A DNA stretch of 64,000 bases from Theristus sp. LFF4_11 (taxonomy: Eukaryota > Nematoda > Chromadorea > Monhysterida > Xyalidae). Position 1 is the stretch's first letter; each line of letters opens with the position of its first letter. The notes under the pieces were generated by a model that had not been told where the DNA came from, made no database searches, and saw only the letters and a list, made by a program, of their open reading frames with translations. This document shows positions 1-11,500 of this stretch, one piece after another. The position numbers were made by a program, and so were the translations under genes. The DNA lies in the NCBI GenBank assembly GCA_030248135.1, contig JASANC010000277.1, positions 1 through 64,000 on the forward strand, read 5' to 3'.

Positions 1-101
1 CACCCTGTAGTAAACGGACGATGCAATTTTTCACGAAATAACGTCACCGTGGGTTGCACACTGAGTTTGCTTATTGCACTTGCACCACCATACACACACA
101 G

Positions 102-290
102 AGAGCATCCGACTCAATTTGGACGCGCGTGTACGTCGGCTTCGCGATGTGCATCATGGCCGGCGGCATGTTGATCATCGCGTTCGGAATTTTCATCATT
201 GCAACCGCACAGCCGGCTGCCAATTCGAGCGACCGACGACGCACCACCAAGGTCGCACACACGCAATCGGTTTTTGTCGTGAAACTATAA
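102..290 (+). CDS. Last exon of an unidentified membrane protein (partial)
   Basis: Open exon running to a TAA stop at 288-290. It follows a plausible acceptor (…cacacacag, AG at 100-101), and a possible donor GTAGTA at 7-12 ends the previous exon at the window edge. The 62 residues contain one strongly hydrophobic segment (roughly residues 13-33, with IMAGGMLIIAFGIFII) followed by a short polar tail with basic residues, as in the C-terminal transmembrane helix and cytoplasmic tail of a membrane protein. I do not recognise the family. Only the terminal piece is inside the window, so topology and function cannot be inferred. A chance ORF is possible. Confidence 0.42.
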   Translation, partial: RASDSIWTRVYVGFAMCIMAGGMLIIAFGIFIIATAQPAANSSDRRRTTKVAHTQSVFVVKL

Positions 291-1134
291 AGCTGAACCG
301 GAACTGCAGCCCATCCCCTGATACCAATGTGTCATATCTTCAACAAACAAACTCTATCAAAGCTGCCAATATCGTCCGAATATGCCACTTTAACTTCGTT
401 GAAAAGGCTTTGCTTAGGATTTGGAACCGACAACGACTTCATTAGGATTAGGGGATCTGCTTGTGTAGTTTCGTTTCACATGATTTTCTCGCGTTGTTTA
501 CGTTTTTTAACAGTGTTGTTTGGTCTTTGGTGGGTTTTCGTTTGACATTGAAGTCACCATATTGCTCCGGCGTATTGTGGTGGTTCTTCAAGTTGAAACG
601 AAACGTAAATTGATTTGAAATTTGAAATTGATTTTGATTTGTTTCGTGGGTTGATGTTCGGTGAATTCAACAGCTGGGCATTCATAGAAGAACAGAAAGT
701 CAAATAACTGTGTTCGAAAGGATGAAAAATTTTTAAGCTAAACGTTTACTTGCTTGAACTCAAATTGGACGTTTACTTTGCTTCACATAAACCCAATGAA
801 ATCTACAACGAACGGTGGAAAGGTGAAAACACATTTTTACAGGCTCAAACATAATAAGAAGTATGCTAAAATGTTCTACGTGTGTGTAGAGTGTGATTGC
901 GTAGGCACGGAATTTTTTGCACGTAATTTTTCTACAAACTGTTATGGGTTTAAAATCGAAAAACGTCCACCATACGCAAGCTGTTGGCAACCTTTAAAAA
1001 ATTCTCACGGTTGTGCGAATGAATATATCTATTTTCATTGGTAGTTTATTTTCCAGACCTTTCAGGCGACGGGTGTTTTTATTATTATCAAACACTTACA
1101 AACGTTTTCACTGACCCAAAATTTCAGTCAGCAA
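291..1134. other. Intergenic, no gene seen
   Basis: AT-rich sequence between the terminal exon and the first foldback element. An open frame at 754-1044 has no family resemblance and no splice or start context, and is treated as chance. Confidence 0.5.
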
Positions 1135-3549
1135 TTAACACCGTTTGCAAATAAGAGTGGGGGGGGGGGTAGCGCTACATGGGAAAGTTTTTAAACCAAG
1201 GGTGCAGGGACATTCTACTAATCAAGGCGCTTCAGGTTTACCCCCTGAGTACCCCCTGATTATGCCTATAAAGGTCGTTTTTAGGGTGCGGAAGTTGAAA
1301 AACCCTCGATTTTTTGCGATTTTTCGCAAAGTGTACCTTTTTAGCCCTACCGTATCTCGTAGTTGCACAGTTTCTGGAACCTCACACAGTATTCACGTGA
1401 AAAATCTTGCGGATTTCTTTAAGGCCCTGTATCAATGAGCCCTTGCAAGGGGGGTCCCTGAGGCGCTACGACGCTAGTTAAAATTACTTTTTTTTTTAAA
1501 ATTACGTTATTTTTTTAAAACATTTTTTTGAGCTCATAAACACAATTTTTCGATTTTCATTTTTGGTTCTACAGGGGGGTTTTCGGGGTCGCTGAATTCG
1601 AATCTGATCTTAGATTTTTGTCCCGGGCATTTTTTTGCCCAAAAATTGGGCAAAAACACATTTTTTTGCGTTTTCCAGTGTTTTTTGGTTTTAATTTTTA
1701 ATTTTAAGTGCGGATTTTTTTAACAAAGCTGTTTTACAACAGCCTTACAACCGCTGTATTGGAATCAGTTTTGATATTTTGCAACTGACCATTTGCCCAC
1801 CCAAAAAATGGGTAAAAAGTTGATTTTTTTTGTTTTTTGCACACGTTTTCGTTTTACAGTGAAAAAATCGTTAGAAACAACTTGTAATTTTAATTTTTAG
1901 TTCTACATGGAGGGTTTCGGGGTCGTTGAATTCGAATCTGACCTTAGATTTTTGTCCCGGGTCTTTTTTTGCTCTAAAAGTTGGGCAAAAACACATTTTT
2001 ATGCGTTTTCCAGTGGTTTTTTGTTTTAATTTTTAATTTTAAATGCGGATTTTTTTAACAAAACTGTTTTATAACAGCCATACAACCGCTGTATTTGAAT
2101 CTGTTTTGATATTTTGCAACTGACCATTTGTCCACGTAAAAAATGGGTAAAAAGTTGATTTTTTTGCTTTTTGCACACGTTTTCGTTTCACAATGAAAAA
2201 ATCAAGTTAGAAACAACTTGTAATTTTAATTTTTAGTTCTCCAGGGGGGGTTTTCAAGATTGCTGAATTCGAATCTGACCTTAGATTTTTGCCCCGGGCA
2301 TTTTTATTGCTTTAAAAATAGGGCAAAAACACATTTTTATGCGTTTTCCAATGGTTTTTTTTGTTTTAATTTTTAAAACAGTTGTTTAAAAAACAGTTTC
2401 ATAACAGCCTTATAACCGCTGTATCTGAATCAGTTTTGATATTTTGCAACTGACCACTTGCCCACCCAAAAAATGGGTAAAAAGTTGATTTTTTTGCTTT
2501 TTGCACACGTTTTCGTTTCACAGTAAAAAAATCAAGTTTAGAAACAATTTGTAATTTTAATTTTTAGTTCTACAGAGGGGTTTTCGGAGTCGCTGAGTTC
2601 GAATCTGACCTTAGATTTTTGCCCCGGGCATTTTTTTTGCTCTAAAAATTGGGCAAAACCACTGGAAAACGCATAAAAATGTGTTTTTGCCCAACTTTTA
2701 GAGAAAAAAAGACCCGGGACAAAAATCTAAGGTCAGATTCGAATTCAGCGACCCCGAAACCCTCCATGTAGAATTAAAAATTCAAATTAAAAGTTGTTTC
2801 TAACTTGATTTTTTCACTGTGAAACGAAAACGTGTGCAAAAAGCAAAAAAATCAACTTTTTACCCATTTTTTGGGTGGGCAAGTGGTCAGTTGCAAAATA
2901 TCAAAACTGATTCCAATACAGCGGTTGTAAGGCTGTTGTAAAACAGCTTAGTTAAAAAAATCCGCACTTAAAATTAAAAATTAAAACCAAAAAACACTGG
3001 AAAACGCAAAAAAAATCTGGGTTTTGCCCAATTTTAGGGCAAAAAAATGCCCGGGGCAAAAATCTAAGATCAGATTCGAATTCAGCGACCCCGAAAACCC
3101 CCCTGTAGAACCAAAAATGAAAATCGAAAAATTGTGTTTATGAGCTCAAAAAAATGTTTTAAAAAATAGCGTAATTTTTAAAAAAAAGTAATTTTAACTA
3201 GCGTCGTAGCGCCTCAGGGACCACCCTTGCAAGGACTCATTGATACGGGGCCTTAAAGAACTCCGCAAGATCTTTCACGTGAATACTGTGTGAGGTTCCA
3301 GAAACTGTGCAACTACGAGATACGGTAGGGCTAAAAAGGTACACTGCGAAAAATCGCAAAAAATCGAGGGTTTTTCAACTTCCGCACCCTAAAAACGACC
3401 TTTATAGGCATAATCAGGGGGTACTCAGGGGGTAAACCTGAAGCGCCTTGATTAGTAGTATGTCCCTGCACCCTTGGTTTGAAAACTTTTCCATGTATCA
3501 CGGAATGTTCCTAGGCCCCCCCCCCACTCTTATTTGCAAACGGTGTTAA
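1135..3549. mobile_element. 2.4-kb foldback (long inverted repeat) DNA transposon flanked by TTAA
   Basis: The two ends are mirror images: TTAACACCGTTTGCAAATAA at 1135-1154 and its reverse complement ending at 3549, each followed inward by AGAGT and a run of 9-11 G (or C). Outer arm sequence at 1190-1450 recurs inverted at about 3230-3490. Inside, the left arm holds four tandem monomers of about 330 bp (starts near 1573, 1908, 2241, 2569) and the right arm holds two inverted monomers (near 2750 and 3090). No transposase reading frame is visible, so it is non-autonomous. Flanking TTAA fits piggyBac, Kolobok or Sola3 type target duplication, which sequence alone does not separate. The whole could fold into one giant hairpin. 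Confidence 0.85.
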
Positions 3550-3565
3550 AATTGGGTGGGCGGTT

Positions 3566-3705
3566 TCTTTTTGGTGATCATGTGATGCATCTTTCTGTGC
3601 AGGATGCAGGACAGACGCCGCCTCCACAGCAACGCCTGCACAGAAAGCATACATCACATGATCACCAACCAATCAGCTGACTGCTTTTAATTTCTAGAGT
3701 TCGAC
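3566..3705. repeat. Palindromic MITE family A, 5'-truncated copy
   Basis: Carries the family core (GGTGATCATGTGATGCAT, then TTTCTGTGCAG, then the inverted arm ending in CACCAACCAATCAGCTGA and a degraded GAGTTCGAC terminus). The left terminus is missing; the copy abuts the foldback element ending at 3549. Confidence 0.75.
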
Positions 3706-4911
3706 CATACGTTGTTCAACTTCTGTCGTTTGTTTCAGAAACATCGCTGAATCGTTCTCGTTTGTTGATCGTTACGGACACACAACAGCAAAAAAACGGA
3801 CAAAACGGTTAGTTCAGCAAGTTGCGGTGAAGTTGTATGCTCTTTGCACCAAGCAATTGAACTGTTTGTTTGTGTCAGCAGAAATTTCCGGTGCCACAGC
3901 CCATTATTTTTTTGCGAATGCTCGCTCTGATGCTGGTGCACTGCAACCGGTGTCATAAACTCGTCAATTCTGCCGTTATCACACCATCAGGATCAGATTG
4001 CGCGGTTCTCACAGATAAGAAGCAGAGCATTTTTTTTGTTTTCACTGTTGGTTGTCTGTCAGTTCAACTTGTTTTTTTTTATTAAATTGCACCAGCTCTG
4101 GTTTTTTTTAACGTGGTAGTTACCATTTGAGATTATTGCTGTGTCCCAACTGAAGTCGAACCGAAAAAGTCATTCGCGGTTTTTTCTCCCACTCCCTGTT
4201 CCACCAACCATTACGTATATTTTTGCCCCATGAGTCACGTTTTATTATTGCATTTTTTCTATCGGCTCTTCTTTTATTGGCGGTTTTATTGCTGCGTTTC
4301 TACAAAAAAAAGAATTAAAAGCATCTCAGTGTGAGAATGTTTCATGCCATTTGGTGCTTTTTCGTTATTTATTATTTGCTGTCATTGTGTTCTCAAAACT
4401 AGATATAAGAAAGAAGCGATTCAATTTCTTTGTTCGGATGTATATTTTATGAAATCTTATTTGAGTACATGAAGAAGATCAGATCAACACGTTGTTTTTC
4501 ATTTGAGTTGTTTTTGTGTTCTGCAGCTGCAGGGTGGTGTACTGACTCGTGACTCCCACTCAAAACAATGCCGCTATATGTATGTTTTAAAAAAGCAAAA
4601 ATATTTCGCTGCTTGTTTTCACTTGATAATAAAGTCAAATACATAGAACTGAGACCATCTATGGTGGGAGACGTACAAAACTCTATCCAACGGTTTTCAG
4701 TGAACTTTATTTTTGTGTTTAAACAGTGTATTTATGGCCTTCCGTTTGCTCTGTGTGTGGGGGTCTATTTCCATTTCACCTCCCATTGCAATTCATCTTG
4801 TCGTTTCCCAGTTGTGTCGTGTGTTCAGTTTGTGAAATGAAAAGTGAAGTATTACTAGACTGCCTTTGTTGTTGTTGTGCATCGCAGATTCACATTCTAA
4901 CGGCGACACCA
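3706..4911. other. Intergenic, no gene seen
   Basis: Low-GC, T-rich sequence. Open frames of 65-90 codons here overlap each other on both strands, with no recognisable domain or splice pattern. Confidence 0.5.
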
Positions 4912-6372
4912 CTAAAGCGCCATTCATGGAGGTTGAAGCGCGCTGAAGCGCGCTGACGCGCTTCACTTTGCTACACATTCACGAAGCAAAAAAACAGCGC
5001 GCTTCAGCGTGCGTCAGCGCGCTTCAGTTTTGGAGCACATGCGCATTCACGGACGCGCGCGCTGAAGCGCGCTGAAGCGCGCTGACCAGCTTCATCGTGA
5101 ATGAAGAAATGAAGCTGCGTCAGCCGCTGCGGCTTTTTAGGTTTTTTGCCCATTCACGAACGCGCGCGCTGAAGCGCGCTGACGCGCGCTGAAGTGCGCT
5201 ATCATGAATGATGAAATGAAGCTGCGTCAGCCGCTGCGGCATTTGATGTCCGGACATCAAATTTGTGTGTGCAAAATCGCTGATTGTTGCTGTCAGTGAC
5301 AATCTTTCACAAATGTTGCAAGACTTTTTTGTTAAATCATTTAGTACTTTTCTGACAGATTCTGAACAGTATTGTATAGCGTAGTTAGTCTCAAAATAAG
5401 TGTGACAGTGAGAATACGAATACTCAACAAAGCATAAAAGTAGTGCAAGAAATTTATGTGAAATTTATGTGAACTGTACCCGTGCGACGGTGTGGGGTAC
5501 TGATTTGCGCAGCCCTTAAAACCGGTGTGCAGCCCGCAAGAACAAGCTTTGCTAGCTTTGCTTCATTGCAAAAAAAGTTTCCTCAACGGCAGCACATGAT
5601 TAGTGAATGTTGCACAAATCAAAAGATCAAAACATTCACTGAAACGGCGAAAACAACGAATCGAAGCGGTATATAGTGTGTACTAAACAGCACGTACGGA
5701 GACAACACAGACAACACACAAAACGATAAAACTGAATGACATTTAATGAACAAACACCTAGAGAGGTTCCCACCTGTCAACTACTATAGTGCAGTGGCAA
5801 CATGTTGTGCCTGTCAGCACAGAGGCCAAAGTTCGAAACCCGTCTGAGCCCAGTTGTTTTTATCGTTTTTATCTGTTGGTTTCTTTCACAAACGCAGCAC
5901 AATAAAACTTACTGTATTCCTCAATTAATTTAATTTTACCACAATTAAATTCATTCCCTTTTTGGTCTGCATCTATCACAATTGAAAGCGCAGAAATTAT
6001 GCAAATACGTTTCATTTTTCAGACAAGCCGCTGCGGCATTTGGGGTCCGGACATCAAAAGCCGCAGCGGCTGACGCAGCTTCATTTCTTCATTCATGATG
6101 AAGCTGGTCAGCGCGCTTCAGCGCGCTTCAGCGCGCGCGTTCGTGAATGGACAAAAAACCTAAAAAGCCGCAGCGGCTGACGCAGCTTCATTTCTTCATT
6201 CATGATGAAGCTGGTCAGCGCGCTTCAGCGCGCTTCAGCGCGCGCGTTCGTGAATGGACAAAAAACCTAAAAAGCCGCAGCGGCTGACGCAGCTTCATTT
6301 CTTCATTCATGATGAAGCTGGTCAGCGCGCGTCAGCGCGCTTCAGCGCGCGCTTGCATGAATGGGCCTTAAC
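4912..6372. mobile_element. Foldback element B, GC-rich subterminal arms
   Basis: The left end AAGCGCCATTCATG and right end CATGAATGGGCCTT are inverted repeats. Arms of about 300 bp (4912-5230 and 6030-6372) are built from tandem copies of a unit containing CGCGCTTCAGCGCGC, CATTCA(C/T)GAA and GCTGCGTCAGCCGCTGCGGC. The right arm has three near-identical units of about 130 bp. The 800-bp centre is AT-rich, has no transposase, and contains a tRNA-like promoter (5783-5850). Two shorter relatives lie at 43591-43932 and 60589-60713. Confidence 0.8.
5783..5850 (+). other. tRNA-like A-box/B-box segment inside element B
   Basis: An A-box-like TAGTGCAGTGG at 5787-5797 is followed about 35 bases later by a B-box-like AGTTCGAAACC at 5830-5840, a spacing typical of tRNA-type RNA polymerase III promoters. 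No full cloverleaf can be drawn, so this is probably a SINE relic or tRNA pseudogene. Confidence 0.35.
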
Positions 6373-6700
6373 ACGAGTACGAGATAGATACAGATGGCAT
6401 CGCTCTCTGAGAAACAGCCTGTGCCAGCTGCAGCGTTTTGTGAGAATGCCAGACGTTTTAGCCGCATATTGCTGTGTTTCTATGGAGAACTGAAAGCTTC
6501 TGAGCTGGGGGTAATGTCATGCTAGGTTGGCGTTGTTTTCCTCAGTTTCGCAATTTTTTATTAGTTTACTTCTCGGACACGGAAATTACATTGAATTGCG
6601 TTGAGTAATTTTTGTCGAGTTCTGACAGGTTCATAATGAACGGAAATCAAATTGTCTAATTGAAAGTCCAGGTGAGATTGTAGTTTGTTTGTGAAACCCA

Positions 6701-6783
6701 CAGCATTCATGCGGCAGTATTTGGTGACGTAGGCGTATAGCTGTGTTAAAACGGTCACTAAATACTTCATGAATGCCCCTTTA
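6701..6783. repeat. Short MITE family B' (CATTCATG ends)
   Basis: Inverted repeat of about 83 bp: GCATTCATG…CAGTATTTGGTGACG in the left arm and CGGTCACTAAATACTTCATG in the right arm, ending GAATGCCCCTTT. Other copies: 26925-27021, 27322-27387, 43934-44027, 60469-60560. Confidence 0.8.
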
Positions 6784-8227
6784 GCCTAGGTTCGTCCAAT
6801 CAAAACTTCCTACTTTGCGGTCCACGGGTCTGCCATTGACGATCAGGGAGCACTGTTTCAACACACGCGTGGGTGTTGTTTTTTGGAAAATTGGAAATCG
6901 AAAATCTGAAAGCGCAAACTTTTTTTCTGATTGTCCGAATTATAGCAGCGCATACACAAGAAGAAAATTTTCGGTGCCAGTTGTTTCAGTTGTCTCAGCC
7001 CCGGTAGTTCTTGTTTGTCTGCGCTTGTCATTGTGACGCCGGAAGTCGCTAGAGTCTTTCGTTTTTCTGTGTTTCTTTCCCCAGATTTTTGAAATTAAAA
7101 ACGACTTTCACATCCGACAAAATGAAAGCAACTGAAAACTGGATTGTCTGTTGTTTCTGATGACGTCGTTGTTGTAGTTGTTTTGCGGCTGGCGAGTGCT
7201 GCAACTCATCATCAGCACGGCGATGCGCCGAGAGCTGCATGGCAGTGAGTCATATGGCTGCTTTTTCTGCGAGCCAACCCGGAAATGGCGCGCGTTTAGC
7301 GCCGTTGTGAGGTGGATGCCAGGGAGTGTGTGTACACCTGCCGGGATACCAAGGAGCTCAGCTTGCGACGAAGGCACGCACCGTCACTCCCTTTTTGATG
7401 ACGTCGCACGGGTTGGCCAAAAAGCCGTTTTGATCGGCTACTCCATGTTCATTGCTTGCATGGTTGTGATGAATTGAAAATAACCATATGAGGCTATGTG
7501 TGGGAGGGTCGGATGTGTGAACATGTTGCCAGGTTATCTATCATGTCATGATAGCAAAGTAATTTTGCTTCTATCGCTTTGTTTGTCTTTTTGTTTTTGT
7601 CAGTTTATCTGAAAGTTTTTGTACGCCTCGTTCTGTTTTGAGTAATCTTCCCAAAAAGCTGCACCGTTACTGATAATTCGCTTGAGTTCATTCTATGACG
7701 GAGAATTTGTGCGTTGTTTCGTGCGTTTGAAAAATCGTTTCGTTGAAAATCGAAACGCAAATTTAGTGTCGTTTGTTTTTGTTAGTTGAGTTGGTTTGAT
7801 TTCACAAGTTTAAAAATGATTTTGACATGCTGTGTGTGTGAACAAAAAATGCATCAATGTCATCAATCTGTTGGTTGATTCTGCCTTCAGCAAAGCTAAT
7901 AAAAAACCGGTCATAACCGGTTTCGGCTTTATGTGCTCATGTGGTGCGTTCGATTGATTTTGTTTCTGTTCTCTGTTTCTGTTGAATTGCAAACATAATT
8001 GAGAAACCATCACAGTATGCGCGCGTTGTTGTACTTGACATTTTTGCCCGTGTGTGTTTTTATTCGACGAAAGTTTGCTGAAATAAATACACTAGTCTGT
8101 ATCACATTTCATTTCATTTCACCTTTTTTTGGTCGTGTAGCTTTGGTGTGCCGTGGTTTGCATCATATCCATAGCATAGCCACCATCTCACTATAGGTAT
8201 ATTGTGTTTTTTAATGTGTTCTTTTTT
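6784..8227. other. Upstream region of the SOCS5 gene, no clear coding exon
   Basis: Non-coding as far as can be seen. A GC-richer island at about 7140-7410 holds two CRE/ATF-like sites. A 99-codon frame at 7178-7477 overlaps an unrelated frame on the other strand and is not supported. Untranslated 5' exons of SOCS5 may lie here. Confidence 0.4.
7158..7405. promoter_or_regulatory. Candidate promoter island with paired CRE-like TGATGACGTC sites
   Basis: The ten-base word TGATGACGTC occurs at 7158-7167 and again at 7396-7405, in the only GC-rich island upstream of the SOCS5 start at 8574. Such words bind CREB/ATF-type bZIP factors in animals. The assignment to SOCS5 is inference from position and strand. 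Confidence 0.25.
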
Positions 8228-8415
8228 GTTGTTGTTTGTTGTTGTTGGGGATATTCGGCGATGCTTTTTTGTACCCAGAAAAGCGTACAGAACGCCGTCG
8301 AGTAGGGTGCCCATCGAGTTTTCTCTGTCATTCAGTGCCTAAACACCCCTCTGCGGGGCTCGATCTCCCGAACGCACACACAATAGTTTGACGCACTACC
8401 ACCAGGCCACTAGGA
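8228..8415 (-). mobile_element. tRNA-derived SINE family 1, minus orientation
   Basis: Read on the minus strand: a tRNA-like head (GTGGCCTGGTGGTAGTGCGT as A box, GATCGAGCCC as B box), a core with ACTCGATGGGCACCC and GGCGTTCTGTACGCTTTTCT, then a (CAA)n tail. Other copies: 12189-12378, 41550-41728, 55409-55560, 63155-63348. Confidence 0.82.
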
Positions 8416-8573
8416 TGACAATTCATTGAATGGCTGAAAGATCACGTTGTTGCCATTTGGCAGCATGACACCAAACGCTGCGTCAGTTGGAAAGCGCGTT
8501 GCGGTTCCAATTCAGAAAGCTGCTGCGACATGCTCTCATTCTCTGCGTTTGTGATTTCAGCAAACCAACAACA

Positions 8574-11500
8574 ATGGAGAATTCAATGAAGCGATCTGAT
8601 TGTGACGTCGATCAACAACAGCAATGCAGCAGTTGCAGCACCACTACCGCTGCTACGGATGGTGTAACCACCGCGGATGACGCGACCACCGAATTCAACG
8701 CTCAACCAGCCCGCTGTTCGATCACGGCTGCATTCAACAGTCGGAATGCAGCCGATTGCGACGACGACGCCGCGCACGATGCAGCGGTCGGTCAAGTGCG
8801 CTCCGCGATACTCGTGCCGCCAAATGACGCCAGTTGCCATCTGATGGCGACGTTCGTCAGTGCGCCTGAGAGACAGAGCGCATCCGTTCAGAACAGCTCG
8901 ATATTTGCGCCGCACGACAACGACAACAATGTGGCGGCTGATGTTGACGTCGACGGAGGCAGCGGCCACAGCGGCGCCGTTGGTGTTGTTGCTGACAATG
9001 ACGCTCGCCACCTGGCCGCCAGTGGCACCACCACAGTGCAGAATGCCGCTGGCGCACGCTCGTCTGCGTCGCGTGTCGCCGCCGCTGCAGTGCCGCCCAC
9101 TCATCGGAGTCGCCCAGTCGCGGCCGCTTATACACGTCGCAATTCGCCGTTCTGCCCGTGTTTCTCGCCGGAGCAGAGCGACGACGACGACGACGACGAT
9201 GTTGAGGACGTAGTGCAGGTTCGGTGGTTTTGTTCGTTTTTGGTCTATGTTTTTTGCTGTGATTTTTCGTCAGTGATTTTTGTTGTACACATGCTGATTG
9301 CTTGCATTGCATCGAGCTGGTGACTAATAACTACGAAGCCGGTTTTCAAAGCACACGATCCGCTTATTATTTGAAATGACTAGTAACCTGATTTTCAAAG
9401 AAAGTAACGCATAGAAAACACAGGTCTGTCCTTGAAAATCAGGCAGTTCATTGGTTGAGCTTTGACGGCAAGTTTGGCAACCGGCTACATCCAGGGCTAC
9501 AGTCTAACTCCATAACGTGTCCAAATAGCTGATTGGTTGATGCATGCATTCTGTGCATGGATTGCTATGCAGGCGTAGTTCGGTTTGCACAGCAGTGCAT
9601 GCATGCACACGATCACCAGCCAATCAGCTAGTTGGACATGTTATAGAGATAGACTGTAGTTGTAACAATATCAGCACACCAACCAAATTCGTTTCAACAA
9701 ATGTTCCGTGTTCTTGATTGGCAAGGTGACAAAGCGATCGTTGGCACGTTTTTTTTTTAATATTTGAAGCACGCCCCCCACCGATTCCGGAAACCCGAAG
9801 GTACCAAACTCCGGTGGGATTGGGGAACGGACGGCTCACCATCCCGTGGAACCAATACCCTCGCCACGTGAGGGGGACAGCCTCTAAGCCCCGCTCTGTC
9901 CTGGGGGCACCAGTGATCTTAGCCCGATTTCGGTTTCGGTGGCCTGCGGTCGCTATATCCCCGCAGGGCAGCGAATCCGAAAGCTTTTAGTTGAAAACCA
10001 GTGTAGTTATTAGAGTAGAGAGCTACACTGGCGGCAGTTTGTCATCCTCCGTGGGGGATCGAACCCGTCACCTTCTGAGTTGAAGGCGAACGTGCTAACC
10101 ACCGAGCCACGGAGGCGTTGATCGGCTTCGACCGAGCACCGCTAGTTGGATATGTCACAGAGTTCGACTGCTATACACTATGCGTAGTTTCAGCAGGACG
10201 CGTCGAGTGCCAGCGTGCGTGCGACGGTTCGCGTGACAACGCGCGCGTCGCAGGTGCACAACGCTAACGCCACTGCAGATAACGGCCACGGCAACACCGA
10301 TCCGTTGTCAGCGGAGCGCCACACACACATAGCGCTCGTGTTTCCACGGCGACCACCGCCGACGTTCAACCGGCAACTGTTGCAGATCGTGCATTCGCTG
10401 CGCTCGCGACTGAAAATGGCGTCAGCGGCGTCAAACGTGCGACGCCGGGGCGAGCACAACGACAACAACGACAACAACGACAACGGTGGCGCTCGCTGCA
10501 CGCGCGCACTGACCGCAAACAGCGGCAGCACTCAGGCGCACTCGCACGTCACGTCGGCCGCCAGTCGCCATTTGGCTGCCGGTCAGTGCGCGATTTCGTT
10601 TTTTTATTTATTTTGACTGCGCAAATGTACGCCCGGAGAATAGGAATATCACGCTTGCTGACATGATGACCCGACATATGACCACTGCCATTTCGGCGAT
10701 TTTGAATTGACGCACATTAAACGTGAAACTAGTATTGTTTCTACTCCACTCCACACCAACTTCTGCGTGAAGCTGGACCAGGTCAGTTAGCACTAATAAT
10801 CATATCCGATGACAAGAAAAAACCAGCAAGCGAACGCCACAAAAAAGCCTAAATATGTTATGTTGCGAACTATCACAGCGAACTTAAAGCACCAAACAAA
10901 GTTTTTTCAACCAAACAAATCGGAACATTCACCCACTTGGTGCATTGTATGCAACAAACAAACAAACAAACAAACAAACAAACAAGATAATGATGCACTT
11001 TGGTTAGATTGTGGAAAGTAGCAAGTTATCAGAGACAAACGATGCTGGGTTCTTTTAGCTGAGTAACCGTCTTCGTCGCAACAGCAACTCGATCACCTGC
11101 TCCTGCAGGTCCAAGAGTTGCTGCTCAAGTTCGTCCAGCTTGCTCAACACCGCCGGGCAGCCGTTTCCATTTGCGTCGAATTTCGGCTTGCAGTCGGCGC
11201 TCGTCGTCAGTTTAGGCACTTGAATTGAGTTTGAGTTGTTTTATCAAATTGTAAAAAAACATCCGAACTTATTCCGCAAAGATGGTTAGTTAGATTGGTT
11301 TTGATCATCTCGTGTGGATCAGCTGGACAGTTGTTTGAGCAGCCAGCTTTGTGAAAGCTAAACTAGAATTAAATCGGAACAAAACTTTCGGAGGCGAAAA
11401 AAACTTGTTTGAAAAAGAATGCAACTCGTGAGTCGTGACGCACCGATGCATCCGCAAGTGCCGCACGCTCGCTGGCAATTCGGCCGCATCCAGACCGGGT

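Noticed and set aside
754..1044. 96-codon ORF
   Set aside because: AT-rich, overlapped by an antisense ORF, no recognisable features.
6254..6493. 79-codon ORF
   Set aside because: Starts within the GC-rich arm of foldback element B; repeat-derived.
8583..9312. Minus-strand ORFs of 151-173 codons opposite the first SOCS5 exon
   Set aside because: Shadows of a GC-rich low-complexity exon. The plus frame has the splice phase that joins downstream exons.
10046..10115. Functional tRNA gene
   Set aside because: Acceptor stem is perfect, but the D and T stems fail and the anticodon loop is not seven bases; it heads a SINE body.
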